A DNA stretch of 64,000 nt, taken from the NCBI GenBank assembly GCA_018398815.1, contig CM031609.1, positions 32,071,425 to 32,135,424 on the forward strand, in the 5' to 3' direction. The notes beneath the pieces were generated by a model. It saw only the letters and a program-made list of their open reading frames with translations, was not told the DNA's origin and ran no database searches. Position 1 is the stretch's first letter, and every line of letters begins with the position of its first letter. Both the position numbers and the translations under genes were made by a program. The stretch is from Conus ventricosus. Lineage: Eukaryota > Mollusca > Gastropoda > Neogastropoda > Conidae. Shown here one piece after another: positions 35,709 through 46,537 of this stretch.

Positions 35709-36981
35709 CTACCTTTTTGTTTGCTTCAATGGTGATTTTTAAGTTGTGGTTTTGGAAGATTTTACATAATTCTTTTTTCTTATTTTCAATGGTTCTTGGG
35801 TTGTTGGTTAGTGCAGCAAGGCCGTCGTCTCTGTATAATCCAACTTGTTTTCCGAGTTATTTCTTGATGTTGGATAGCATAAATAGTCCGACCAGTTCGC
35901 ATGTTTCTGCACCGTCATATGATCCCATGGTTACATCAAATGTTGAGTTTCTGTTCGTTTTCATGATCCAGGTTTCATTTTTGCTGTACAGTAGCGTTTT
36001 CTTGGTGTGGAATATGATTTCCATTTCTGACCCTGTTATGTCTGTATGGTTACAAGCAAATTTCAGAGCTTTGGTGAGCAGTTCCTCATCTATGGATGGG
36101 TAAAAATCTACAATGTCGAATGTGATGAATACCGTGTTGCTTTGTTTATCAAATGTTTTGAACCATTGAATAACTTCATTTGTGTTCTTCCAGAGGTTGT
36201 ATTCAGAGTTTGATTTTACGTTCTTTATTGTTTTTTTCTAGGATTTTCTTACTTATTTTGCCTAGTTCAGATTTAGATGGGTTTATTAGTCTACATGTTG
36301 GGTTGTTGTGAAAGTTAGGCTTGTGGTCCTTGAGTGTTATGAACGCTTCTTTTGTTGCTGTCGCTTCTACCCTGTCACTTAGGTCCATGCGATGTGCAAG
36401 TTCTTTTTCTTTAGTGCGGATATTGTCATGTGTATTTTTATCGGCTTTTTTGTAGTTTTTCTGAATATTTTTGTCAAGAAGTTGGGAGTATTCTTTTGGT
36501 TCCATTTTGTAGTAGTTACTGGTTTTATCAGCCTTCACAAATATTTTTTTGTCGTTTGTGTGTTGTTTTATTTGTTTTTTTAATGTTGTTTGGAAATCGT
36601 TGTTAGATTTTTTGAATTGGATGTTGGCTATCATTCTTCTTTTTATCCTCAAACGGTTTCATTTCGTCTATGGCTGGTGGTGATCGCCATGATTTGAAGT
36701 CGTAGGTGTTTTTGTCCTCTTTTTTTACATTTGGATTCAGAAAAAAGAAAGCTCTCCATCTCATATTGTGCATGAACTTTTCAGTTTGTTCTATTAGTTT
36801 TTTTTTTTATATAGGATTGTGGACTGGAAAATGGTATGTCTTTTGTTGACTGTCTAAAATTGATTTCTTCCAATTTAAAATCTTTTAGGTCACAGTGCTC
36901 AACGTGAGGAGCGATTAAGATTAGTGTGGTTAAAATACCCAAAATGATTTTGATAGTGCTCGACCCCTTGGGGAGCAACAT
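35709..36981 (-). pseudogene. Penelope-like protein, N-terminal and RT part
   Basis: On the minus strand, from the 5' end: a leader frame (36981-36781), then RIKRRMIANIQFKKSNNDFQ and VKADKTSNYYKMEPKEYSQL (36652 onwards). AFITLKDHKPNFHNNPTCRL follows and then, in shifted frames, FDIVDFYPSI (RT motif A) and YRDDGLAAL (motif C, Y-R-D-D). The frame comes to NKKVV, which is exactly the 15-bp duplicated target of the LINE, and resumes at 33766. The motifs VKADK, LKDHK.NF, DFYPSI and YRDDGL are those of Penelope-like reverse transcriptases. Frameshifts near 36200 and 35860 break it. Confidence 0.88.
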
Positions 36982-37007
36982 TTGTTAAAATAGGTTTTTA
37001 AAAATAG

Positions 37008-37047
37008 AATCTACAAATTTGTTTCGAGCGCGTTGCGCTGTCATCAC
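37008..37047 (-). ncRNA. Hammerhead-like motif, copy b (core C missing)
   Basis: The minus strand has the same stem II, GAAAC and ACAAATTTGT (37013-37022). The first core base is G (GTGATGA) and the upstream stem strand is absent, because this is the 5' border of the minus-strand copy. Confidence 0.5.
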
Positions 37048-37048
37048 A

Positions 37049-37705
37049 TTGTACAACCCACCATACGACGGAAAACTCCAAACAAACATAGGAAAAGAAT
37101 TCTTTAAAATTTTAACAACCTCGTTCCCAAAAGAACACAAACTATATAAAATATTCAACAGAAACACCGTCAAACTATCGTATTCATGCATGCCCAACCT
37201 CAAAAATTTAATTGATGCATCTAATAAAATGAAAACCAACACAGCAAAGAAGGGTGAAGAAAGGAAATCTTGCAATTGCATCAAAAAAGAGCAGTGCCCC
37301 CTGAGCAATAAATGCCTTCACAACAACATTGTATACCAAGCCACTGTGACATCAGAAAATGAAAAAGAAACATACATAGGGATCACTGAAAACCACTTCA
37401 AAACCAGATATGCAAACCACAAACAGTCATTTAATAAAGAAAAATATAAAAACCAAACAGAACTGAGCAAATATATCTGGAAACTTAAAGACGCAAAAAC
37501 AAGCTACAATATATCCTGGAAAATTATAAAAAGAGCATCACCATACAGCAATGTTTCAAAAAGGTGCAACCTATGTTTAACTGAAAAATGGTTAATACTA
37601 TGCAAACCACACTTAGCAACTTTAAACACCAAAACAGAAATAGTAAACAACTGCAGGCATAAATGGAAATCGTTGTTAGTGAATACACCCAAAACAAAAA
37701 CCTGA
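37049..37705 (+). pseudogene. Penelope-like GIY-YIG endonuclease, 5'-truncated second copy
   Basis: An open plus-strand frame from NPPYDGKLQTNIGKEFF to a stop at 37703-37705. The GIY-YIG domain (ETYIGITENHFKTRYANHKQ ... NLCLTEKWLI) appears residue-identical to that at 32798-33455 on the other strand. The RT part is missing because the copy starts at 37049, so it could encode only a nuclease fragment. Confidence 0.9.
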
Positions 37706-37800
37706 AAGCCCAAAAAAAACCACGTGCAGCCAACCCGCACGTGCACACAACCGCAAACGGGAGCCCACACGCTATATAACATCGGCGGTGGGCAAACCAA

Positions 37801-37850
37801 AAATCATCCTGATGACAGCGCAACGCGCTCGAAACAAATTTGTAGATTCT
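37801..37850 (+). ncRNA. Hammerhead-ribozyme-like motif, copy c
   Basis: CTGATGA 37809-37815; stem II AGCGC (37817-37821), loop AAC, GCGCT (37825-37829); GAA 37831-37833; stem III ACAAATTTGT 37834-37843; cleavage predicted after A37844; stem I pairs GAT 37845-37847 with ATC 37806-37808. A C-C opposition at 10.1-11.1 is the one deviation. Confidence 0.62.
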
Positions 37851-37932
37851 ATTTTTTAAAAACCTATTTTAACAAATGTTGCTCCCCAAGGGGTCGAGCA
37901 CTATCAAAATCATTTTTGGTATTTTAACCACA

Positions 37933-37936
<4 letters not shown>

Positions 37937-38003
<67 letters not shown>
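37937..38003. repeat. (TA)n microsatellite
   Basis: The right flank of the Penelope-like insertion, the same repeat type as the left flank. Confidence 0.95.
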
Positions 38004-38005
<2 letters not shown>

Positions 38006-38596
38006 CGATTATAAACAAAGCATGCTCTTATGTCTTAGATTGAAGAAATAGAGGAAGATAAGCATTCATATATGCAGTGGTAGATAATTCTGCTTAACTA
38101 ACAGTATGTGCTTGAGTGGGTGAATGGGGAATAATAAATGCTTCTGAAAATGAGCCTTCGGCAAGCTTATAGTCTCCAAGGGGGAGAAAATCTCTAATGG
38201 GGAGGAAACTCACTAACATGTAACTCCTGGTCAGATACCAGCATTTTGAAACCTAATTGTTTCTCCTCAGTGACCGTGGAAAGTGGTAACTTGACTCCTC
38301 TGCCTTTTCGGTTTTAAGAAGAATGCTGTCCCAGAAAAAGGCTGGAGTGCAATACTGTAGTACGTTTGTTGAGTTTTTAAAAAACCAACCAAAGGTGCCA
38401 CCTAAGAAAATCATGAAAGAGCAAAACAAGCTACAGTTTCTTGTGAAAAGTAGAAAATATAAAATGATAACCTCTTAAGACACAAGTGCTGAGGGCCAGT
38501 TCTTGGAATGAATCCGCAAGGGACTAAATTACAATAAACTAATAAATTCCAAGGATAAGTAACCGAGCACCATTCCATCAACTTACAGAGCAGCTT

Positions 38597-39621
<1,025 letters not shown>

Positions 39622-40608
39622 GAGGAGCTTGGTGTTGCAATGACTGCAAGAAATATTCAATTATAAACAAAGCTTGCTCTTATGTCTTAGATTGAAGAAA
39701 TAGGAGGAGATAAGCATTCATATCTGCAGTGGTAGATAATTCTGCCGAACTAACAGTATGTGCTTGAGTGGGTGATTGGGGAATAATAAATGCCTTCGGC
39801 AAGCTTATAGTCTCCAAGAGGGAGACAATCTCCAATGGGGAGGAAACTCACTAACATATAACTCCTGGTCAGATACCGGTATTTCGAAACCTGATTGTTT
39901 CTCCTCAGTGACCGCGGAAAGTGGTAACTTGACTCCTCTGCCTTTTCGGTTTTAAGAAGAATGCTATCCCAGAAAAAGGCTGGTGTGCAATACCATAGTA
40001 TGTTTGTTGAGTTTTCGAAAAACCAACCAAAGGTGCCACCTAAGAAAATCATGAAAGAGCAAAACAAGCTACAGTTTCTTGTGAAAAGTAGAAAATATAA
40101 AAAGATAACCTCTTAAGACACAAGTGCTGAGGGCCAGTTCTTGGAATGAATCTGCAAGGGACTAAATTACAATAAACTAATAAATGCCAAGGATAAGTAA
40201 CCGAGCACCATTCCAGCAACTTACAAAGCAGCTTGGTGTTGCAATGACTGCAAGAAATATTCAATTATAAACAAAGCTTGCTCTTATGTCTTCGATTGAA
40301 GAAAGAGGTTATCTATTTATATTTTCTACTTTTCACTTCGTCCAAATCACAGACAGTACCATTTTCTACCTTGTGTGCGTACTGCAAACGGTCTGTCTTC
40401 ATGAAAGCAGACATTTATGAAATGACTGGAATGTCTGAACTGAATCATGGGCTATCAAGAGTGAATGCAGCAAAACCATGAAATACTCCTTACAGCAGAA
40501 AGTGTCTGTGTGTTTGCGATAGATGTGGCCCTCACCACCATCATGTACATGACGTTTCCATGATGCTGTAATCTCTGTTGTACAATCCATGTGTATGGAT
40601 TGTTTCAG

Positions 40609-40740
40609 CTTTCATCATTCATGGATCCCTGCAGGCTGCCTTGCTGGCATGGAGCCCACAGTCAGACCAGACGGCAGAATTTTACCTTGTGGCCGCCTTC
40701 TGGGGAATTGGGGACGCCGTCATACAGACCCAGATTAACG
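40609..40740 (+). CDS. UNC93A: UNC93A-like protein, exon F
   Basis: A 132-nt exon, phase 1 in (acceptor TTGTTTCAG) and phase 1 out (AAC G|GTAATA). It encodes AFIIHGSLQAALLAWSP, a hydrophilic loop (QSDQTAEFYL) and VAAFWGIGDAVIQTQIN. In UNC93A proteins the block ...GLWGVADAVWQTQ.N occurs near TM10, so the fit is exact. The following exon, expected to encode the NYRLWESLG block, was not found up to 64 kb. A (GT)n tract begins five bases after the donor. Confidence 0.93.
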
Positions 40741-40743
40741 GTA

Positions 40744-40744
<1 letters not shown>

Positions 40745-40816
<72 letters not shown>

Positions 40817-40907
40817 CGCGCACGCGTGCATGTGTGTGCGCTTGCGTGCGCTTGCGTGCGTGCGTGCGTGCGTGCGTGTGTGTGTGTGTGTGAGTGTGTG
40901 TGTGTGT
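40745..40907. repeat. (GT)n microsatellite with GCGT runs
   Basis: Directly follows the exon F donor; includes gcgtgcgtgcgt tetramers. Confidence 0.95.
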
Positions 40908-40984
40908 CATAGTTTTGTTTTGCATACTGCAGAATATAGCGCTATACTTAGAGATTGTCCATGACTTAAAAGTAATCGTTTGAT

Positions 40985-42123
40985 TCCAAGGAAGAAACAA
41001 AGATTGACTGTGGGATTCGTTGTAAAACGAAAAAATAATAAAGTTTATAAAAACCTTTTGGTGATAGCAGAATCCGTTTGTGAGGGAACTGACGTTTCAA
41101 GCCATAGGCCCGTTGTCAAAGTGAAAAGAAGAGGAAAGTGTAGACAGGAAAGCCTATGTGAGAATTGGGTGAGAACATTTCATTTAATGATTAAGTTGGA
41201 CCAAAATAAAGTCACTGATCACTGTTCAGGTGTATTGAGCTCACACAGACACACACAACAGTTCACACAAAGACGCCAGCACACACCATTCAACTACAGT
41301 CGTGAGACCCACTGACACATTCACAGTGAGGTCCAGTTTAAACTGCCAGTCTAGGGACTTAGTGTACGTCTTGACCTGCACCCTCTGCTCCAAGCTGTAT
41401 ATTGGGGAGACCTACTGCTCATTGGCCGACCGCTTTTCAGAGCACCTGAGGTCGATGTAGGTGGGCCACAAAAACCCAGTCGGCCAACATTTTGTTGGTC
41501 CGTATCACAGCTTCAGTCATGCAAAGATATCAGCAGTGTGGCAGAACCCCAGAGCCCGTGTGTACAGAAAGCACACGGAGAGCCTTGTCATCAGCTGCTT
41601 GGGCACCACACAGCCAGCTGGGATGAACATCAGAGTAACTGACGTCTAGCTAATCCAGGGCCCTTCTGCCTTAATCTCTCTGTCCTGTCCCTCTTTAGCC
41701 CCTGTTTCTTTTTCTTTCAGTAGGCTAAATAGTGAATATTTCCATGTATTCCCCTCCTTTTGTGTGTGTGTGGTGTGAGGGGGTGGGGGTGGGGGGGGAG
41801 GGGGTTGTGTGTGTGGTGTTGTGTGTTTTGTGGGGGTTGTGGTGGGGAGGGGACGGGTGCGCGTGTGTGTGTTGGTGTCTTTGTGTGAACTGTGGTGTGT
41901 GTCTGTGTGAGCTCAATACACCTGAACAGTGATCATTGACTTTAGTTTGGTCCAACTAAATCATTAAATGAAATGTTCTCAGCTAATTCTCACATAGGCT
42001 TTCCTGTCTACACTGTCCTCTTCTTTTCACTCTGACAACGGGCCTATGGCTTGAAACGTCAGTTCCCTCACAAACGGATTCTTCTACCACCAAAACGTTT
42101 TTATAAACTTTGTTTTTTTCATT
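40985..42123. mobile_element. Second Penelope-like element, short remnant with inverted ends
   Basis: Flanked by a perfect 12-bp duplication TAATCGTTTGAT (40973-40984, 42124-42135). About 200 bp at each end form an inverted repeat (41030-41235 against about 41900-42110). Between them is a GIY-YIG remnant, then a G-rich/GT region (41760-41900). The right end has CTGACAACGGGCCTATGGCT then TGAAACG, which resembles a decayed hammerhead core. It is a different family from the 32.6-37.9 kb element. Confidence 0.82.
41335..41650 (+). pseudogene. GIY-YIG endonuclease remnant (Penelope-like)
   Basis: Plus-strand residues VYVLTCTLCSKLYIGETYCS and LADRFSEHLRS give the GIY-YIG motif (VYVLTC..., KLYIGET) and the catalytic Arg region; VYRKHTESLVIS follows. 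A TAG at 41458-41460 interrupts the frame. The RT is absent. Confidence 0.8.
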
Positions 42124-42328
42124 TAATCGTTTGATGGTCAAAAACTTCTCTCACGACATAATCAAACTTTGAGGCGTTCACTTGATACCAAGGCAGAGGT
42201 GGGGCGTGAGTAAAAAAAAAAAAGAAAGAAATGGAGGTGAGAGAACGTGGAGGGCTTGATAATCCTTTGTTTAGCGGGGTCAGTTGTGACGTCTCAACCA
42301 CTGTCACTGTCATCCTCCTCTCTCCATG

Positions 42329-42493
42329 CAATGTAATGTAATGTAAAAGGATATTTATAGAGCGCTTTACCTCGCAAGAGCCCAAAGTGCATATTACAGA
42401 AACATGATAAAATACTAATTCTAACTCAAAGCACACACACACCCACGCACATGCGCACAAACACACACACACACGTGTGTGTGTACGTGTGCA

Positions 42494-42568
<75 letters not shown>

Positions 42569-42965
42569 AAAACGCACACATGCAGACAGACACACGAGCG
42601 CGTCAACACCAGCAAACATGCACACAGAGATAAGTGGATATCGTTTATCAGACCAAGGGAAAAGATGTGTCTTTAGGGAGGTTTTAAAAGTCTCTAAAGA
42701 GTCCGTGTTACGTAGAGAAGAAGGCAGACCATTCCACAGAGCAGGTGCCTGGTAAGTGAAAGATCGTTGGCCTGAAGTTTTCAGGCGAGTGGTGGGAAGC
42801 CGAAGCAGAGGAGAATCGGTGGATGAGCGTAAGTTGCGAGACGGAACATAGAGATGAAGGAGGTCAGAGAGGTAGGAAGGAGCCAGATTATTCAATGATT
42901 TGAAAGCCAAGAGGAGAACTTTAAAGTCAATGCAAGACTGAATTGGAAGCCAGTGTAAGGATGTC
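42329..42965 (-). pseudogene. LINE 3'-end fragment with (TACAT)n tail
   Basis: Minus-strand residues SLHWLPIQSCIDFKVLLLAF, YLSDLLHLYVPSRNLRSS and QAPALWNGLPSSLRN are the LINE ORF2 C-terminal block. The 3' UTR contains a CA microsatellite (42431-42567) and ends at left in ATGTAATGTAATGTA, a repeated tail. No target duplication identified. Confidence 0.8.
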
Positions 42966-43159
42966 ATCCCTGCCCCTGCCTCGTCTTCTACTGCCCGTTC
43001 CGTATCCACCCCTTCCAAGTCAGATCGTGTTCTCCTACCCTCCCTACCTGACCCCATTCTGTCTGTCTCCCAAAACGATGACTTTTTGTTTGTGTGTTTG
43101 TTGTTGGTGTCCTTTTCATCCATTGATTTATTGATTCATCGACTGGTTTTTGAGAGCGG

Positions 43160-44515
43160 AGCTGAAGATTGTGCTATATTGTCCAGAATCCCTGTATTTC
43201 CCCAAACCCAGTGGTTATAGTGCCATTTTGTCCAGAATCCGTATATTTCCCCACCCCCAGTGTTTATAGTGCCCATCCGTATATATCCCCACCCCCAGTA
43301 TTTATATTGCTGTTTTGTCCAGAATCCGTATATTTCCCCACCCCCAGTATTTATAGTACCATTTTGTCCAGCATCCGTATACATCCCCACCCCCAGTATT
43401 TATATTGCTGTTTTGTCCAGAATCCGTATACATCCCCACCCCCAGTATTTTTAGTGCCAGTTTGTCCAGAATCCATATACATCCCCACCCCAGTGTTTAT
43501 AGTGCCATTTTGTCCAGAATCCGTATACATCCCCACCCCCAGTATTTTCAGTGCCATTTTGTGCCTAATCCGTATACATCCCCACCCCCAGTGTTCATAG
43601 TTCCATTTTGTCCAGAATCCATATACATCCCCACCCCCAGTATTTTAGTGCTGTTTTGTCAAGCATCCGTATACATCCCCACCCCCAATATTTATAGTGC
43701 TGTTTTGTCCAGAATCCATATACATCCACACCCCCAGTGTTTATAGTGCCATTTTGTCAGCATCCGTATACATCCCCACCCCCAGTATTTATAGTGCTGT
43801 TTTGTCCAGAATCCATATACATCCCCACCCCCAGTGTTTATAGTGCCATTTTGTCCAGAATCCGTATATTTCCCCACCCCCAGTATTTATAGTGCCATTT
43901 TGTCCCGAATCCGTATACATCCCCACCCCCAGTGTTTATAGTGCCATTTTGTCCAGAATCCATATACATCCCCACCCCCAGTGTTTACAGTGCCATTTTG
44001 TCCAGAATCCATGTACATCCCCACCCCCAGTATTTTTAGTGCTGTTTTGTCCAGAATCCATATACATCCCCACCCCCAGTGTTTATAGTGTCATTTTGTC
44101 CAGAATCCGTATACATCCCCACCCCCAGTGTTTATAGTGCTGTTTTGTCCAGAATCCGTTTGCATCCCTACCCCCAGTGTTTATAGTGCCATTTTGTCCA
44201 GAATCCATATACATCCTCACCCCCAGTGTTTATAGTGCCATTTTGTCCAGAATCCGTATACATCCCCACCCCCAGTGTTTATAGTGCTGTTTTGTCCAGA
44301 ATCCGTATACATCCCCACCCCCAGTGTTTATAGTGCCATTTTGTCCAGAATCCGTATACATCCCCCATCCCCAGTGTTTATCGTGCTGTTTTGTCCAGAA
44401 TCCCTGTATATCCCCACCCCCAGTATTTATAATGCTATTTTGTCCAGAATCTGTATATTTATTTCCCCACCCCCAGTATCTATCGTGCTGTTTTGTCCAG
44501 AATCCATGTATATCC
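43160..44515. repeat. 49-bp minisatellite, about 27 copies
   Basis: The unit starts AGTGTTTATAGTGCCATTTT and continues GTCCAGAATCCGTATACATC and CCCACCCCC. Main variants are GCCATTTTG/GCTGTTTTG and ACATCC/ATTTCC. The minus strand has a GGGGGTGGGG tract in every unit. The 49-bp period shifts the frame each copy, so the long frames are artefacts. Confidence 0.95.
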
Positions 44516-44520
44516 CCCAC

Positions 44521-44936
44521 TGTCCAGGACGGGGGAAATCGTGATGGTATTGCTTAAATGCACTCAGTTGATGTATTATTAGTCAGGCTCAACACACCAA
44601 GGTTATTTCTGCACTCATACACGCATATGCACTCTCATGCGCCCACCAAACATTCACCCCTCTCTGGGAATGGGATGTCACACATTCGTTTCTCTCGTAA
44701 CACAAGTGGGTACAAGAAATACAATTTCTATGCTACTTATGATCAAACATGAAGAATCCAATTACACAAAATGACATGATCAAAACATAAAAGATCAATA
44801 CTTCCTAATCCCGGGTTATAATAAAATGACTTCTTACCTGGCCAGGTTTTCACACACACAACCACGCTTTCACATCACACCACAGTTCTTGAACAAGTCT
44901 CTTCAAGTCTTCTTCTGCACTGCTTAATGGTGACAC
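44521..44936 (-). repeat. Left LTR, outer part (up to the Polinton insertion)
   Basis: Begins TGTCCAGGACGGGGG and matches 63330-63745 with roughly 16 substitutions in 416 bp by eye. Ends at the Polinton target duplication TGACAC (44931-44936). Confidence 0.92.
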
Positions 44937-45046
44937 AGAGAACTATAAAATGCCAATCCTAACTCACCCCGCCCTCCCCCCGCTCCGGGGTGAGTTAGGA
45001 TAGGCATTTTATAGTTCTCTGACAAGTAAACCCTACAAACAAACAT
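44937..45046. repeat. Polinton left terminal inverted repeat, itself a palindrome
   Basis: 44937-44971 and 44986-45020 are 35-base arms with a single mismatch, around a 14-base C-rich loop (CCCTCCCCCCGCTC). The inverted match to the right end continues past the palindrome to about 45046. Confidence 0.93.
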
Positions 45047-45642
45047 ACTGGGTAGGATTATTCGTTTTCATTACTAATTTACTAAACTTTTTAGATTTCA
45101 GTTTTTGCTTAATCCTGTGTTTTTCCTGATCATTTTCAATAACATCATTTTCGCGCAGACATTCATCAAATGAGTCTCTGTCTTTCATGTGAAATAACAC
45201 TACAGTCTTTAACTGTTCTCTAAAGTCTTTTAAAACGGAGTTATATTTTTTTACATAAAATCCACACACTTATCCCATCATGTCTTCCGCTGAAAGCCAG
45301 TTTTGACAAAGTGTTTCACTTTTTAACTATATCTTTTTCTGCTGAACAGTCATCTATAATAAAGAGTGTCTGCGTTCCCTCAAACACTTTATAAAAGTAT
45401 TCTAAACACTCACTCAGTTTATTGCTAGGATCAACTAAATATACGTCATCGTCTGACCATATAAACCTATCATGATATGCTTTGTTCCTTTTAAGTGTTG
45501 GACAGAAAATCACAATATAATCAAAATTATAACGATAAACTGTTTGTAATAGGTCGAGGACAAATATTGTTTTTCCACAACCAGTTTGTCCACAAATTAA
45601 TGAACAATGAGGAGTTTTTGTCATAAAGTTTAACTGCTCCAT
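45033..45642 (-). pseudogene. Polinton packaging ATPase (A32/FtsK-HerA type), two breaks
   Basis: The predicted role is pumping viral DNA into capsids with ATP. The minus-strand frame from ATG 45642 has Walker A CGQTGCGKT at residues ~18-26 and Walker B TLFIIDDC at ~92-99. After LFIIDDCSAEKDIVKK an in-frame TGA (45316-45318) intervenes. Reading on, the same frame gives LSKLAFSGRHDGISVWIL, the sensor block of this ATPase family. A seven-A run near 45252-45258 then shifts the frame into YNSVLKDFREQLKTVVLF and the C-terminus, ending at 45033 inside the TIR. The combined span of about 200 codons is typical. It is the terminal gene, pointing toward the left end. Whether the two breaks are biological or consensus errors cannot be told here. 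Confidence 0.9.
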
Positions 45643-45658
45643 AGTTTTATAACAGAAT

Positions 45659-45949
45659 TTAATCTAATCCAGTTATTGTTTTTATCATGCTCTCTGTCAA
45701 AACTTGTTCAGTATAATAAAACCCTATGAGGTCTAAATGTGTAAGATTAATCCAATTTAGTGCTGTAAGATTGTTTCTATTTAGACTAATATTGATTTTT
45801 TTGCTTGTTGTTATGACCTTAATATCCTCGCCATTGTGAAGAACGACGACGGTAACTTTAAGACTGTCAACGTCTAAGTTTTGCCAGCTAATTAGAATTC
45901 CTTTTAGAAGGACGTCACTAACGCCCACAACCCCATCCCTCTCCACATC
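45659..45949 (-). pseudogene. Unassigned Polinton protein, downstream part without its own ATG
   Basis: About 95 codons, beta-rich (LLKGILISWQNLDVDSLKVT, then DIKVITTSKKINISLNRNN), ending TITGLD. The frame has no ATG before residue ~85: a TGA precedes it, and the frame overlaps the stop of the 187-codon gene that ends at 45952. This arrangement looks like the C-terminal part of that gene displaced by a one-base shift. No domain assigned. Together the two would be about 280 codons, in the range of a single-jelly-roll penton protein, but that is speculative. Confidence 0.6.
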
Positions 45950-45951
45950 TT

Positions 45952-46515
45952 TTAAGACGAAATTTCAAATATCATTGTGAACGTGTCTCCTAATTTCATT
46001 TGTGGAATGAACTGTAATTTTGTAGAAGCATCTTTCAAAACCGTTTCTCTTCTGTGGAGGATGTACTGTTTTTTCCCATACGGCGTTATTTCAATCTCTT
46101 TCCGACTATTGTCCTCTGGCATAAGACTTACATGTAAAGGACCTGAGTTGAATGCTTTTCTGAAATTTTTTTGATGGTTAAAAAATGTAAATGGGCTTAT
46201 GAATTCAAATTTTATGTCCCATTCTAAATATGGTTCTAAGTGCCATTTGCTGTCAGGTTTTCGAACTATTTTATATTCATACTGGCCAGCATTATTTGCT
46301 TCTACATTGCGCAGTTGTTCTAGTTTAGGAAACTTTTTGTTGTCGCCAACCTCTTTGCGTTTATAATCACCATCTTTAGTGTACTCAAAACCATACAAAG
46401 CGCCTATCTCACCATTCTGTTCAAAGTCCGCAACGTCTGCAAGGTCTTTTAATTCTAAAGTTATACACCTCACAGGCGCTAATGTAACTCCTAATTCTTC
46501 TGGCCCGCGCGACAT
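45952..46515 (-). CDS. Unassigned Polinton protein, 187 aa
   Basis: ATG at 46515 (MSRGPEELGVTLAPVRCITL), uninterrupted to the stop at 45952. Soluble, mixed charge, with beta-type segments (HLEPYLEWDIKFEFISPFTF, then GPLHVSLMPEDNSRKEIEIT). No signal peptide or membrane segment. It lies 22 bases downstream of the 232-aa gene on the same strand, between capsid-type genes and the ATPase, so a virion role is likely by position only. The final residues (TMIFEISS) end just where the next frame begins, so the natural protein may be longer. Confidence 0.8.
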   Translation of the reverse strand: MSRGPEELGVTLAPVRCITLELKDLADVADFEQNGEIGALYGFEYTKDGDYKRKEVGDNKKFPKLEQLRNVEANNAGQYEYKIVRKPDSKWHLEPYLEWDIKFEFISPFTFFNHQKNFRKAFNSGPLHVSLMPEDNSRKEIEITPYGKKQYILHRRETVLKDASTKLQFIPQMKLGDTFTMIFEISS

Positions 46516-46537
46516 TATTTTTTAGAACAACTTATTA

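Larger units (their letters stand above)
32631..37936. mobile_element. Penelope-like element: minus-strand copy plus inverted 3' copy
   Basis: Both outer borders are (TA)n tracts (left to 32630, right from 37937). From the left, a copy on the minus strand runs from 3' end (32631) to 5' end (about 37046), interrupted by a LINE at 33767-35708. From 37049 a plus-strand copy of the last ~825 bp (37049-37873 is the inverted partner of 32631-33455) follows, then continues into 63 bp more of the terminal repeat. Penelope-like elements are known for terminal repeats in either orientation and for multi-copy insertions, and this fits. The inverted arms look almost identical by eye, so the insertion is young. 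Confidence 0.85.

Noticed and set aside
43136..44557. Proline/serine-rich frames such as PESVYIPTP repeats
   Set aside because: The 49-bp unit shifts the frame each copy; the three-frame mosaic is an artefact of the minisatellite.
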